Positions 9,915-18,800 of a stretch of DNA of 64,000 bases are shown piece by piece (position 1 is the first letter of the stretch; each line of letters begins with the position of its first letter). Origin of the DNA: Collimonas antrihumi (GTDB lineage Bacteria; Pseudomonadota; Gammaproteobacteria; Burkholderiales; Burkholderiaceae_D); NCBI RefSeq assembly GCF_018304965.1, contig NZ_JAGQED010000006.1:148930-212929 (forward strand). The letters are read 5' to 3'. The notes beneath the pieces were generated by a model, which had not been told where the DNA came from, ran no database searches, and worked only from the letters and a program-made list of their open reading frames with translations. The position numbers and the translations under genes were made by a program.

Positions 9915-9950
9915 CTCTCGTATCTTCACTCGTATCTGCACTCTCACCCC
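9915..9950. repeat. Degenerate 12-bp tandem array in the GST-amn spacer
   Basis: Three consecutive 12-mers: CTCTCGTATCTT (9915-9926), CACTCGTATCTG (9927-9938) and CACTCTCACCCC (9939-9950). The first two differ at 3 positions; the third is strongly diverged. It is non-coding and one of several 12-13-bp arrays in spacers of this window. Confidence 0.6.
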
Positions 9951-9969
9951 ACGCTCGCGCCAATCCCGT

Positions 9970-10009
9970 TAGAATTGAACTGTAAGGTCCGGATAAAACT
10001 GTCCGGACC
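9970..10009 (+). promoter_or_regulatory. Predicted amn promoter (-10) and 5'-leader stem-loop
   Basis: TAGAAT at 9970-9975 is a good -10 box. Transcription starting about 7 nt later would place the perfect inverted repeat GGTCCGGA (9986-9993) / TCCGGACC (10002-10009), with an 8-nt loop, at the very 5' end of the amn mRNA. Such a hairpin could stabilise the mRNA or bind a regulator. No clear -35 box is seen. Confidence 0.5.
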
Positions 10010-10054
10010 GTGACGCCAATCGGCTTGACGTACAGATATCGCTACGGAGATTCA

Positions 10055-11548
10055 ATGTTCCCGACTGAGCAATTCACCGATCCCCACGCCGCTGTCGCGC
10101 GCGTGCAAGAGATTTATGAGCATCACACCGCGTTATTGCGGGACGCTTTCAAACGCTTTTCGAATGGCGAAGTAATGCCGGAACGGATACGCGCCTGCTA
10201 TCCGTTTGTACGCGTTACGACCGAATTCAACACCCGTTCCGATACCCGTCAGTCCTTCGGTTTCGTGTCCGGCCCTGGTGTCTATGAAACTACGCTGACC
10301 CGGCCGTCGCTCTACACAAACTATCTGGTCAGCCAGTTCAAGCTACTGCGCGATAACCACGATGTGCCGTTGGAAGTCGGTGTCAGCGACATGCCGATTC
10401 CGGTGCACTTTGCCTTCCCCGAAGGGATCCATGTCGAAGGTAATCTGGATCCCGATCATTTGCGGACTTTGCCGGATGTGTTCGACCTGCCGAACCTGGC
10501 GACCATGGATGACCGCATCGTCAACGGCACTTATGAGGAAATGCCGGGCGATCCGCATCCGCTGGCTTTGTTTACAGCGCCGCGTATCGATTATTCGCTG
10601 CACAGGCTGAAGCATTACACGGCGACTTCACCGGACCGTTTTCAGCGCTATGTGTTGTTTACCAACTATGCGTTTTATGTCGATGAGTTTATCCGCATGG
10701 GACGCGAGCTGATGCAAGCCACCAGCGATCCGGAGCAGCGCGCTTACCGTCAGCAATACACGGCATTTGTCGAGCCGGGCGATTTGACGACCTGGAATGC
10801 CAACCTCGACGATCTGCCTTCCGATCGCGCACTCACTGGCATCGCGCCGGCGCGCCAGCCGCAAATGCCGGCCTATCATTTGCAACGCGCCGACGGTTCC
10901 GGTATCACGCTGATCAATATCGGCGTCGGCCCGTCGAATGCCAAAACCATTACCGATCACGTTGCGGTATTGCGCCCGCACGGCTGGATCATGCTGGGCC
11001 ATTGCGCCGGTTTGTCGACATCGCAGCGGATGGGCGATTACGTACTGGCGCACGCCTATGTGCGCGACGATCATGTGCTCGATGACGACTTGCCGCTGTG
11101 GGTGCCGGTGCCGGCGCTGGCCGAGGTGCAACTGGCGTTGCAGGATGCGGTGGCTGCCATCACTCAGCTGGAAGGTTATGAATTGAAGCGCATCATGCGT
11201 ACCGGTACGGTGGCGTCTATCGACGATCGCAACTGGGAGTTGCGCGATCATCGCAAGCCGCTGTTGCGCTTTAATCAAAGCCGTGCGATTGCGCTGGATA
11301 TGGAAAGCGCCACGGTGGCCGCCAACGGTTTCCGTTTCCGGGTTCCATACGGCACGCTGCTGTGCGTGTCGGACAAACCGTTACATGGTGAAATCAAATT
11401 GCCTGGGATGGCCAATCGTTTTTACGAGCAGCGGGTTAACCAGCATTTGAAGATTGGCATCAAGGCGCTGGAATTGTTGCGCAATCAAGGTGTCGAGCAG
11501 CTGCACAGCCGCAAGCTGCGCAGTTTCAGCGAGCCGGCGTTCCGCTGA
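10055..11548 (+). CDS. amn: AMP nucleosidase
   Basis: Hydrolyses AMP to adenine and ribose-5-phosphate, controlling the AMP pool. The 497-residue protein matches the bacterial Amn length (about 484 in E. coli). The N-terminal Amn-specific regulatory domain spans about 1-170 (PSLYTNYLVSQF region). The C-terminal nucleoside-phosphorylase-like domain contains NIGVGPSNAKTITDHVAVLR, GDYVLAHAYVRDDHVLD and DMESATVAANGFRF, all essentially as in E. coli, and the protein ends RKLRSFSEPAFR. I chose the ATG at 10055 because it has GGAGA 4 nt upstream; the frame is open to a GTG at 10010. The 3' end overlaps the convergent MFS gene by 23 bp. Confidence 0.95.
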   Translation: MFPTEQFTDPHAAVARVQEIYEHHTALLRDAFKRFSNGEVMPERIRACYPFVRVTTEFNTRSDTRQSFGFVSGPGVYETTLTRPSLYTNYLVSQFKLLRDNHDVPLEVGVSDMPIPVHFAFPEGIHVEGNLDPDHLRTLPDVFDLPNLATMDDRIVNGTYEEMPGDPHPLALFTAPRIDYSLHRLKHYTATSPDRFQRYVLFTNYAFYVDEFIRMGRELMQATSDPEQRAYRQQYTAFVEPGDLTTWNANLDDLPSDRALTGIAPARQPQMPAYHLQRADGSGITLINIGVGPSNAKTITDHVAVLRPHGWIMLGHCAGLSTSQRMGDYVLAHAYVRDDHVLDDDLPLWVPVPALAEVQLALQDAVAAITQLEGYELKRIMRTGTVASIDDRNWELRDHRKPLLRFNQSRAIALDMESATVAANGFRFRVPYGTLLCVSDKPLHGEIKLPGMANRFYEQRVNQHLKIGIKALELLRNQGVEQLHSRKLRSFSEPAFR

Positions 11549-12746
11549 TCGGGACGTTGCCTGCTTGTTTGCGGCTGTGTCTATACATCGCAGTCAATAA
11601 CACGGCGCCTGCCAGCAGCGCCAGTGCCGCCACGCTCAGTGACGAGGTGAAACTGCCGCTGCTTCGCACCAGGCGCGTCGCCAGCGGCGGTCCGATGATT
11701 TGTCCGACGCCGTACGCGGCAGTCAGCATCCCCATCAAGCTCCGCGCGTGATCGCCGCGCAGACGGCGGGCATCGCGCATTGCGAATAAAGTGATCGCGG
11801 TAAACGGCATGCCGAGCAAGATGCTGCCGAGCGCAAAGCCAGTCACGCTGGGCGCGACTATGCCGATCAGGATGCCGCATGCTTGCAGCAGATAACAGGC
11901 GGCCAGCAACAGCCGGTTATCCCAGTGGGTTGGTAATCTGGTTGCCAGCAAGGCCCCGATCGAGACGCATATACCGAACAAGGGCCAGAATAAATCCGGC
12001 CAGTTCGAACCAGGCAAGGCCTGCCGTGCGATCACAGGCAGGAAGGTCGCGGTGATGATGTAGCCGAAGCCGGCCAACGCATACGCCAAGGTCAGGCCAC
12101 GGGTCTGGCGCGTGACTTGCGCTGGTTCCAGGCCATGTGCCGCCGGTGCCGGTGTGGCTGTTGCAGCAGTCGATCCCGAGAAGGTCGGCCATACCAGCGC
12201 CGTCAGTATCAATGCCAGCAGCCCGTACAACAGCCAGCCGTGTTCGGCCCGCCAATGCTGCGTCACCATCGCGCTGGTCGCCAGCCCGGTGATGAGAATG
12301 CCGATCCCCGGGCCGCAATAAATGATGCCGCCCAGCGCTGACGCCTTCAATTGCGCCAGGCGTTGCAGGCACCAGCCGGACCCGAATACAAACACCCCGG
12401 CGCTGGCAATACCTGCCAGTGTGCGCAACAGCAGCCACAGCATCGGCGAATGCCATACACCCATTCCCAGCGTCAGCAGGACGGTTGCAACCAAGCCGAT
12501 CTTGATGGCGCGGGTGGGGCTGACATGCAGCACCATGCACAGCAGGGCGCCGAGCAGATAGCCGGCATAATTGGCGGTCGCCAGCCAGCCACCGGCCGCC
12601 AGATCTATCACGCCGTCATGCAGCATCATCGGCAACAGCGGCGTGAAAGCGAAGCGGCCGATGCCCATCGCGACGGCCAACGCCAGTAATCCGGCCAATG
12701 CTACGCGCCAGGCTTCGCGGTCGGGATCGGCTTTCGCTTCATTCAT
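11526..12746 (-). CDS. MFS transporter, YbfB/YjiJ-like
   Basis: A major facilitator with about 12 membrane helices in 406 residues. The loop motif and first helix (ALAVAMGIGRFAFTPLLPMM) are typical of the YbfB/YjiJ group of putative exporters, whose substrates are unknown. The ATG at 12746 starts just before helix 1. An alternative TTG at 12776 would add 10 residues and would overlap the TGA stop of the upstream nitronate monooxygenase gene, with a GAGAGAAAT in RBS position. That arrangement suggests translational coupling, so either start is possible. It is co-directional with the nitronate monooxygenase gene and probably shares its operon. It converges on amn, with a 23-bp overlap at the 3' ends. 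Confidence 0.8.
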   Translation of the reverse strand: MNEAKADPDREAWRVALAGLLALAVAMGIGRFAFTPLLPMMLHDGVIDLAAGGWLATANYAGYLLGALLCMVLHVSPTRAIKIGLVATVLLTLGMGVWHSPMLWLLLRTLAGIASAGVFVFGSGWCLQRLAQLKASALGGIIYCGPGIGILITGLATSAMVTQHWRAEHGWLLYGLLALILTALVWPTFSGSTAATATPAPAAHGLEPAQVTRQTRGLTLAYALAGFGYIITATFLPVIARQALPGSNWPDLFWPLFGICVSIGALLATRLPTHWDNRLLLAACYLLQACGILIGIVAPSVTGFALGSILLGMPFTAITLFAMRDARRLRGDHARSLMGMLTAAYGVGQIIGPPLATRLVRSSGSFTSSLSVAALALLAGAVLLTAMYRHSRKQAGNVPISGTPAR

Positions 12747-12772
12747 GGCGGCTGTGCTTTGCTGATTTTTGC

Positions 12773-13867
12773 TCAAGTCATTTCTCTCTGATGCTGGTGG
12801 TTGCCGACAGCTTGCAGCTCCGATGCCAGGGTTGCCACCAGCTGCGCCGCAGGTAGGGGCCGCGTCATCGCCACGCCTTGACCAGCCCACAACGACATGA
12901 ATTCCGATCGACCCAGTTTAGCAGCGGTCTGGCGGATTTCCGCGCTCAGCGCATTTTGAATCGGATAAGCCGGCACCGCGCTTTCGTGCGGCCGCATCTG
13001 CTCCATGTACGGATTGACGATGCCGCGTGCGTATCTGCCTGAAAAGCTGCGGGTCAGGCGCGTGCTGTCGTCTGCGGCGCTAGCCAGCTGTTCCCGCCAG
13101 GCCGGCGCTATGCCCGATTCCGGGCTCGCCAGGAAGGCTGTGCCCAGTTGCGCTGCCTGCGCGCCCAGCAGCATGGCGGCGGCGATACCGCGGCCATCCA
13201 TGATGCCGCCGGCAGCGATCACCGGTACTTTGACTGCGGCAGCCACTTGTGGAATCAATGTCATCAAGCCGATGCAGGATTGTTCGATATCGCCGATAAA
13301 TGTCGCCCGATGGCCGCCGGCTTCACCGCCTTGGACGCAGATGAAATCGGCGCCTGCTTGTTCCCAGGCTCGCGCTTCGGCGACATTGGTTGCCGTGCCG
13401 ATGACCTTGCAACCCTTGCGTTGGAATTGCGCCACCGTTGCGGCATCGAGTATGCCGAAGGTGAAGCTGACAACCGGAGGCGCTGCTTCCAGCAAGGCAG
13501 CCAATTGATCCTGGAAGGTTTCGCTGAATTTCTGCGGCGTTGTCGCCGGACCGAGACCGAGTGCGGTGCGGAACGGCAGCAAGCGCGCCTGCGCGGCATC
13601 GAGTTCGGCTGTGCTTGGCTGGATCGGCTGCAGGATGAATAGATTGACGTTGAACGGTTGTGAAGTCAGGCTGCGGATTTTTTCCACGGCTTCGATGATC
13701 GCCGCCGGTGGAAGCAGGGCAGCCGCAAACGAACCCAAGCCCCCGGCATTGCTGACAGCAGTCACCAGTTCAATCGGCGAACCGCCATTCATCGGTCCTT
13801 GCACGATCGGATAACGGATGCCGAGCGCTGTCGTGAATGCTGTTGCGCCTTTGTCGATGTCGGACAT
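12773..13867 (-). CDS. Nitronate monooxygenase (2-nitropropane dioxygenase family)
   Basis: A flavin-dependent TIM-barrel enzyme that oxidises alkyl nitronates such as propionate-3-nitronate to carbonyl compounds and nitrite. In 364 residues it shows the FMN-binding segments YPIVQGPMNGGSP near the N-terminus, CVQGGEAGGHRA mid-protein and VIAAGGIMDGRGIAAA. The latter two carry the phosphate-binding glycines and the usual active-site His. The frame is open much further upstream, into the divergent LysR gene, but AGGAGCATCAGC precedes the ATG at 13867 and the barrel starts there. It is divergent from a LysR gene (142-nt spacer) that probably regulates it, and is followed by the MFS gene. Confidence 0.88.
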   Translation of the reverse strand: MSDIDKGATAFTTALGIRYPIVQGPMNGGSPIELVTAVSNAGGLGSFAAALLPPAAIIEAVEKIRSLTSQPFNVNLFILQPIQPSTAELDAAQARLLPFRTALGLGPATTPQKFSETFQDQLAALLEAAPPVVSFTFGILDAATVAQFQRKGCKVIGTATNVAEARAWEQAGADFICVQGGEAGGHRATFIGDIEQSCIGLMTLIPQVAAAVKVPVIAAGGIMDGRGIAAAMLLGAQAAQLGTAFLASPESGIAPAWREQLASAADDSTRLTRSFSGRYARGIVNPYMEQMRPHESAVPAYPIQNALSAEIRQTAAKLGRSEFMSLWAGQGVAMTRPLPAAQLVATLASELQAVGNHQHQREMT

Positions 13868-14009
13868 GCTGATGCTCCTGATAATTGTGTGGCGGTTGTG
13901 TGGCAGCCATGATCGGATATTCTCTGGCCGTATTACGTATGCTACCTTGACAGAATCATTCTGAAAAATGAATAATAAAAATGTTATACATCTTTGATTG
14001 AGATGAATT

Positions 14010-14909
14010 ATGGATTTGTTATCTCTGGAAATTTTCCGTACCGTGGTCCGCGAAGGCGGCATTACCCGTGCCGCGGAGCAATTGCACCGGGTGCAATCAA
14101 GCGTGACGACGCGCATACGCCAGCTTGAAGCCTCGCTAGGCGTGCCGCTGTTTTCACGCGACCACAAGCGCATGGTGCTGACACCCGCCGGTGAAACCCT
14201 GCTCGGCTACGCCGAACGTCTATTGAATCTGGCCGGCGAAGCACGCGAAGCGGTGCAACCCGCAGTCCCGCAAGGGCGCCTGCGCATCGGCTCGATGGAA
14301 AGCACCGCCGCCAGCCGCTTGCCGATACCGCTGGCCCGTTTCCATCAAGAATGGCCGGCGGTGCAACTTGAGCTCAGCACCGGCCCCACCCAGCAACTAA
14401 TCGACCGGGTCCGCGCGTTTACCTTAGACGCCGCTCTGGTAGCCGGCCCGCTGGAAGATCCGCTCTTTGACATGCTACCGCTCTATGCCGAAGAGCTGGT
14501 AGTGCTAGCCGCCCGCAGCCACCCGCCGATAAACAGCCCCGACGACATACAAAGCCGCACCCTGATAGCCTTCGAACACGGCTGCGCCTACCGCCGCCAC
14601 GCCGAAAACTGGTTAGCATCCGGCAGTGTCCCCGGCCGCCGTCCAGACCGCATCCTCGAACTCGGCTCCTACCACGCCATGCTAGCCTGCGTCGCCGCCG
14701 GCGCCGGCATAGCCCTGGCCCCCCGATCCGTACTGGAATTGCACAACACCACGGACAGCCTCGCAATCAACTCCATCGGCCCCGCCGGCAAAGTCACCAC
14801 CTACCTGATCCGCCGCCAAGACTACAGCTCCCCAGCCTTCAACGCCCTAAGCCAGATCCTGCAAGCAGAAGCCCTAAAGCCCAAACAATTAGGGTCAGAG
14901 TCAAATTAA
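14010..14909 (+). CDS. LysR-family regulator, divergent from nitronate monooxygenase
   Basis: A 299-residue LysR protein. The N-terminal helix-turn-helix is at 1-60 (GGITRAAEQLHRVQSSVTTR), and the periplasmic-binding-like effector domain begins at about residue 88. The divergent arrangement suggests control of the nitronate monooxygenase/MFS pair. Two oddities: the last eight residues (KQLGSESN) and the stop codon are encoded by the left copy of a transposase-associated repeat (14885-14912), so the original C-terminus was probably replaced. In addition, codon use in roughly the second half (14400-14880) favours CTA, ATA and CCC codons that are uncommon in the neighbouring genes. The DNA-binding half is intact. 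Confidence 0.85.
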   Translation: MDLLSLEIFRTVVREGGITRAAEQLHRVQSSVTTRIRQLEASLGVPLFSRDHKRMVLTPAGETLLGYAERLLNLAGEAREAVQPAVPQGRLRIGSMESTAASRLPIPLARFHQEWPAVQLELSTGPTQQLIDRVRAFTLDAALVAGPLEDPLFDMLPLYAEELVVLAARSHPPINSPDDIQSRTLIAFEHGCAYRRHAENWLASGSVPGRRPDRILELGSYHAMLACVAAGAGIALAPRSVLELHNTTDSLAINSIGPAGKVTTYLIRRQDYSSPAFNALSQILQAEALKPKQLGSESN

Positions 14910-14951
14910 TCGATGCAATTAAAACAATTGGGGTCAGAGTCGAATTAATCG
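14885..14951 (+). repeat. Two direct copies of a 28-bp transposase-associated repeat
   Basis: Copy 1 is at 14885-14912 and copy 2 at 14924-14951. They share the core GGGTCAGAGTC followed by AATTAATCG and differ at only two positions in 28. The period between copies is 39 bp. Copy 1 lies inside the 3' end of the lysR reading frame and supplies its stop codon. Confidence 0.85.
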
Positions 14952-14988
14952 GTAAAATAGCAGCTCTATCCATCGATCCCTTTTTGCC

Positions 14989-15711
14989 ATGGCCCGCCAG
15001 CCCCGACTCGTCATTCCCAATCAGCCGCATCACTTGATCCAGCGTGGCGTCGACCGCCAGGCAATCTTTCGCGAGACGGAAGACTATGTGAATTTTCTTG
15101 GCCGCTTGCGCGATGCCGCCAAGCAATACAAAGTTTCCATCCATGCATATGTACTGATGAGTAATCACATACATCTGCTCGCCACGCCTTCCGATACAGA
15201 AGGTTTGGCGAAAATGATGCAGTGGGTAGGGCGTTTCTACGTGCCTTATTTCAATCAGAAATATGAGCGGGTCGGGACTTTGTGGCAAGGACGCTACAGG
15301 GCTACGGTGATAGATTCTGAGCGCTATTTCATGTTGTGTAGTTGCTACATCGACCAGAATCCGGTGCGCGGCGGCATTGTGGCGACGCCTGGCGAATACC
15401 CGTGGTCGAGTTATTTGCACCATGTCGGCGTGAAGGCCGATCCTTTGGTTGTGGATCACGCATTGTATTGGGCGTTGGGCAATACGCCGTTCGATCGTGA
15501 GGCAGCTTATAAACAAATGGCAGAGCAAGCACTTACATCCGACCAGGCGCGCCAGCTGATGGATGCTACCAACAAGGGTTGGGCGCTGGGCTCGGAAAAA
15601 TTCAAATCAAATCTCGAGAAGCAGGGCAATCTCAGAGTGCGGCCGGGCAAACGTGGGCGGCCATTCAAGGCGCAGCCCGAGACCGCAGATCAGCCGCCAG
15701 AGCGCAAATAA
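14989..15711 (+). CDS. REP-associated tyrosine transposase (Y1_Tnp/HUH family)
   Basis: A 240-residue single-strand DNA transposase. It carries the HUH metal-binding motif as His60-Ile-His62 in MSNHIHLLATP, and the probable catalytic tyrosine Tyr120 in CSCYIDQNPVRGG, as in the TnpA_REP/RAYT group related to IS200/IS605 TnpA. The C-terminal ~90 residues are basic and may bind the repeat hairpins. Such proteins act on REP-type repeats, and the GGGGTCAGAGTC copies on both sides, plus an orphan copy at 63780-63800, fit this. The gene appears intact. The start at 14989 has no clear RBS. Confidence 0.9.
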   Translation: MARQPRLVIPNQPHHLIQRGVDRQAIFRETEDYVNFLGRLRDAAKQYKVSIHAYVLMSNHIHLLATPSDTEGLAKMMQWVGRFYVPYFNQKYERVGTLWQGRYRATVIDSERYFMLCSCYIDQNPVRGGIVATPGEYPWSSYLHHVGVKADPLVVDHALYWALGNTPFDREAAYKQMAEQALTSDQARQLMDATNKGWALGSEKFKSNLEKQGNLRVRPGKRGRPFKAQPETADQPPERK

Positions 15712-15749
15712 AAAATAATAGGTAAGGCATGAACGGCATCAAATGCACT

Positions 15750-15817
15750 AAATTGACTCTGTCCCTATTTAATTTTGGTGCAAAAATTGATCTATTTAAT
15801 TTGACTCTGACCCCATT
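15750..15817 (-). repeat. Inverted right-end copies of the transposase-associated repeat
   Basis: ATTTGACTCTGACCCC (about 15799-15814, within 15794-15817) is the reverse complement of the left-end core. A degenerate copy, AATTGACTCTGTCCCT, lies at about 15751-15766. Together with the left copies they form an inverted arrangement around the transposase. Confidence 0.75.
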
Positions 15818-15889
15818 TATTGTGATTGAAGTCTGGGGCGGTCTGCACTATTCTTAATGTCCTTACTCTCAAAGTGGTGGAGCAACGTT

Positions 15890-18800
15890 ATGCAAGCGCA
15901 AGGTTTATACGATCCGGCTAATGAGCACGATGCCTGCGGCGTCGGTTTTATCGCCCATATCAAAGGCAAGAAGAGCCACTCGATTATTGAGCAGGGTTTG
16001 CTGATCCTGAAGAATCTGGATCATCGGGGTGCGGTCGGTGCGGATAAACTGATGGGCGACGGCGCCGGGATTCTGATTCAGGTGCCGGACCAGTTTTATC
16101 GCGAAGAAATGGCGAAGCTGGGTGTGACCTTGCCGCCACCGGGTGAGTTTGGCGTCGGTATGGTGTTCTTGCCTAAAGAGAACGCTTCCCGTATCGCTTG
16201 CGAACAGGAAATCGAACGCGCGGTGCTGGCTGAAGGCCAGGTCGTGCTGGGATGGCGCGATGTGCCGGTGGATATCGAGATGCCGATGTCGCCGACTGTG
16301 CGCGACAAGGAGCCGGTGATCCGCCAGATCTTTATCGGCCGCGGCCCGGATATCATGGTGACCGATGCGCTCGAGCGTAAGTTATATGTGATCCGTAAAT
16401 CGTCCGGCCACGCGATCCAGGCACTGAACCTGTTGCATGGCAAGGAATTCTTCGTGCCGTCGATGTCGGCGCGTACCGTGGTCTACAAGGGCTTGCTGCT
16501 GGCGGACCAGGTTGGCGTGTATTACAAGGATCTGCAAGATCCGCGCTGCCTGTCGGCGCTGGCGCTGGTGCATCAACGCTTCTCCACCAACACCTTCCCT
16601 GAATGGCCGCTGGCTCACCCGTATCGCCTGCTGGCGCATAACGGTGAGATCAACACCGTTAAAGGCAATTTCAACTGGATGCGTGCACGTGAAGGCGTGA
16701 TGAAGTCGGCTGTGCTGGGCGACGATCTGAAAAAATTGTTCCCGCTGATCTATGAAGGCCAGTCCGATACCGCCTGTTTCGATAACGCGCTCGAACTGTT
16801 GCTGATGGCTGGTTATCCGATTGCGCAAGCGATGATGATGATGATTCCGGAAGCGTGGGAAAACCACACGACCATGGATGACAACCGTCGCGCCTTCTAC
16901 GAATACCACGCTGCGATGATGGAGCCATGGGATGGCCCTGCAGCGATGGCGTTTACCGATGGCCGTCATATCGGCGGCACGCTGGATCGCAACGGTTTGC
17001 GTCCGGCGCGTTATATCGTCACCGACGACGACTTCGTGGTGATGGCGTCCGAATCCGGCGTATTGCCGATCCCGGAATCCAAGATCATCCAGAAATGGCG
17101 TCTGCAACCGGGCAAGATGTTCCTGATCGACCTCGACGCTGGCCGCATCATCGATGACAAGGAATTGAAAGATACCTTCGCCAACGCCAAACCATACAAG
17201 CAATGGATTGAATCGGTGCGGGTCAAGCTGGATGAGCTGAAAGCGGAACCTTTTGAATCGGGTTCGACCATTCCGCTGCTGGATCGCCAGCAACTGTTCG
17301 GCTACACCCAGGAAGACATCAAGTTCCTGATGTCGCCGATGGCGGCCGCTGCTGAAGAAGCGATCGGCTCGATGGGTAACGACTCGCCGCTGGCGGTCAT
17401 GTCCAGCAAGAACAAGACGCTGTATCACTATTTCAAGCAACTGTTCGCGCAAGTCACCAATCCGCCAATCGATCCGATTCGCGAAGCGATGGTGATGTCG
17501 CTGGTGTCCTTCATCGGACCGAAGCCGAACGTGCTGGATACAAACAACATCAATCCACCGATGCGCCTGGAAGTCACGCAGCCGATTCTGAATTACGACG
17601 ATATCGCCAAATTGCGCAACATCGGCGCGCATACCGGCGGCAAGTTCAAGTCGTATGAACTGAACATCTGCTATCCGGTTGCCTGGGGCAAGGAAGGCAT
17701 CGAAGCGCGCCTGGCATCGCTGTGCGCCAAGGCGGTTGATGCTGTCAAATCCGGCCACAACATCCTGATCGTATCGGACCGTAAGGTCGATGCCGAGCAA
17801 GTGGCGATCCCGGCATTGCTGGCTACTTCCGCGATTCACCAGCATCTGGTGAGCAAGGGTCTGCGCACTTCAACCGGCCTGGTAGTCGAAACCGGTTCGG
17901 CGCGCGAGACACATCACTTTGCATTGCTGGCCGGTTACGGCGCCGAAGCCATCCATCCTTACCTGGCGATGGATACCTTGACCGAACTGGCGCATGGCTT
18001 GCCGGGCGCGTTGTCGCCGGAAAAAGCGATCTACAACTTCCAGAAGGCGATCGGCAAGGGCTTGCTGAAAGTCATGTCGAAGATGGGTATTTCGACCTAC
18101 ATGTCGTATTGCGGCGCGCAGATTTTCGAAGCGATCGGCCTTAACAAGAGCATGACCCAGAAATACTTCAAGGGCACTTCATCGAATGTCGAAGGCATCG
18201 GCGTGTTTGAAGTGGCGGAAGAAGCCTTGCGCCTGCATCGCGCTGCGTTCAGCGACGATCCGGTGCTGGCCAATGCGCTCGACGCCGGCGGCGAATATGC
18301 ATTCCGTGTCCGCGGTGAAGAACACATGTGGACACCGGACGCGATTGCCAAGCTGCAGCACTCGACCCGTGCCAATAATTTCAACAGCTATAAAGAGTAC
18401 GCGCAGCTGATCAACGATCAGTCCAAGCGTCACATGACCTTGCGCGGTTTGTTTGAGTTCAAGATCGATCCAAGCAAGGCGATTCCGCTGGATGAAGTTG
18501 AACCGGCCAAGGAAATCGTCAAGCGTTTTGCTACCGGTGCGATGTCGCTCGGTTCGATTTCGACTGAGGCGCATGCCACGCTGGCAGTGGCGATGAACCG
18601 CATCGGCGGCAAGTCCAACACCGGCGAAGGCGGCGAGGACGAGAACCGCTATCGCCAGGAATTGAAGGGCATCCCGATCAAGCAAGGCGAAACCCTGGCG
18701 TCGGTGATCGGTAAAGACCGCATTGAAGTCGATATCCCGCTGCAAGCCGGCGATTCGCTGCGCTCCCGCATCAAGCAGGTGGCGTCCGGGCGTTTCGGCG

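Larger units (their letters stand above)
14885..15817 (+). mobile_element. REP-associated tyrosine transposase unit with flanking inverted repeats
   Basis: The transposase gene at 14989-15711 is bracketed by copies of a GGGGTCAGAGTC repeat. Two copies on the left (14885-14912 and 14924-14951) are direct repeats of each other. Two on the right (about 15750-15770, degenerate, and 15794-15817) are in inverted orientation. Unlike a classical IS there are no obvious target-site duplications. It lies between the LysR gene and gltB, with its right repeat about 73 nt from the gltB start. Confidence 0.75.

Noticed and set aside
14986..15711. Classical insertion sequence with terminal inverted repeats and target duplication
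   Set aside because: The flanking repeats are REP-like copies, two per side with unequal spacing, and no target-site duplication is visible. The transposase is of the HUH/RAYT type.
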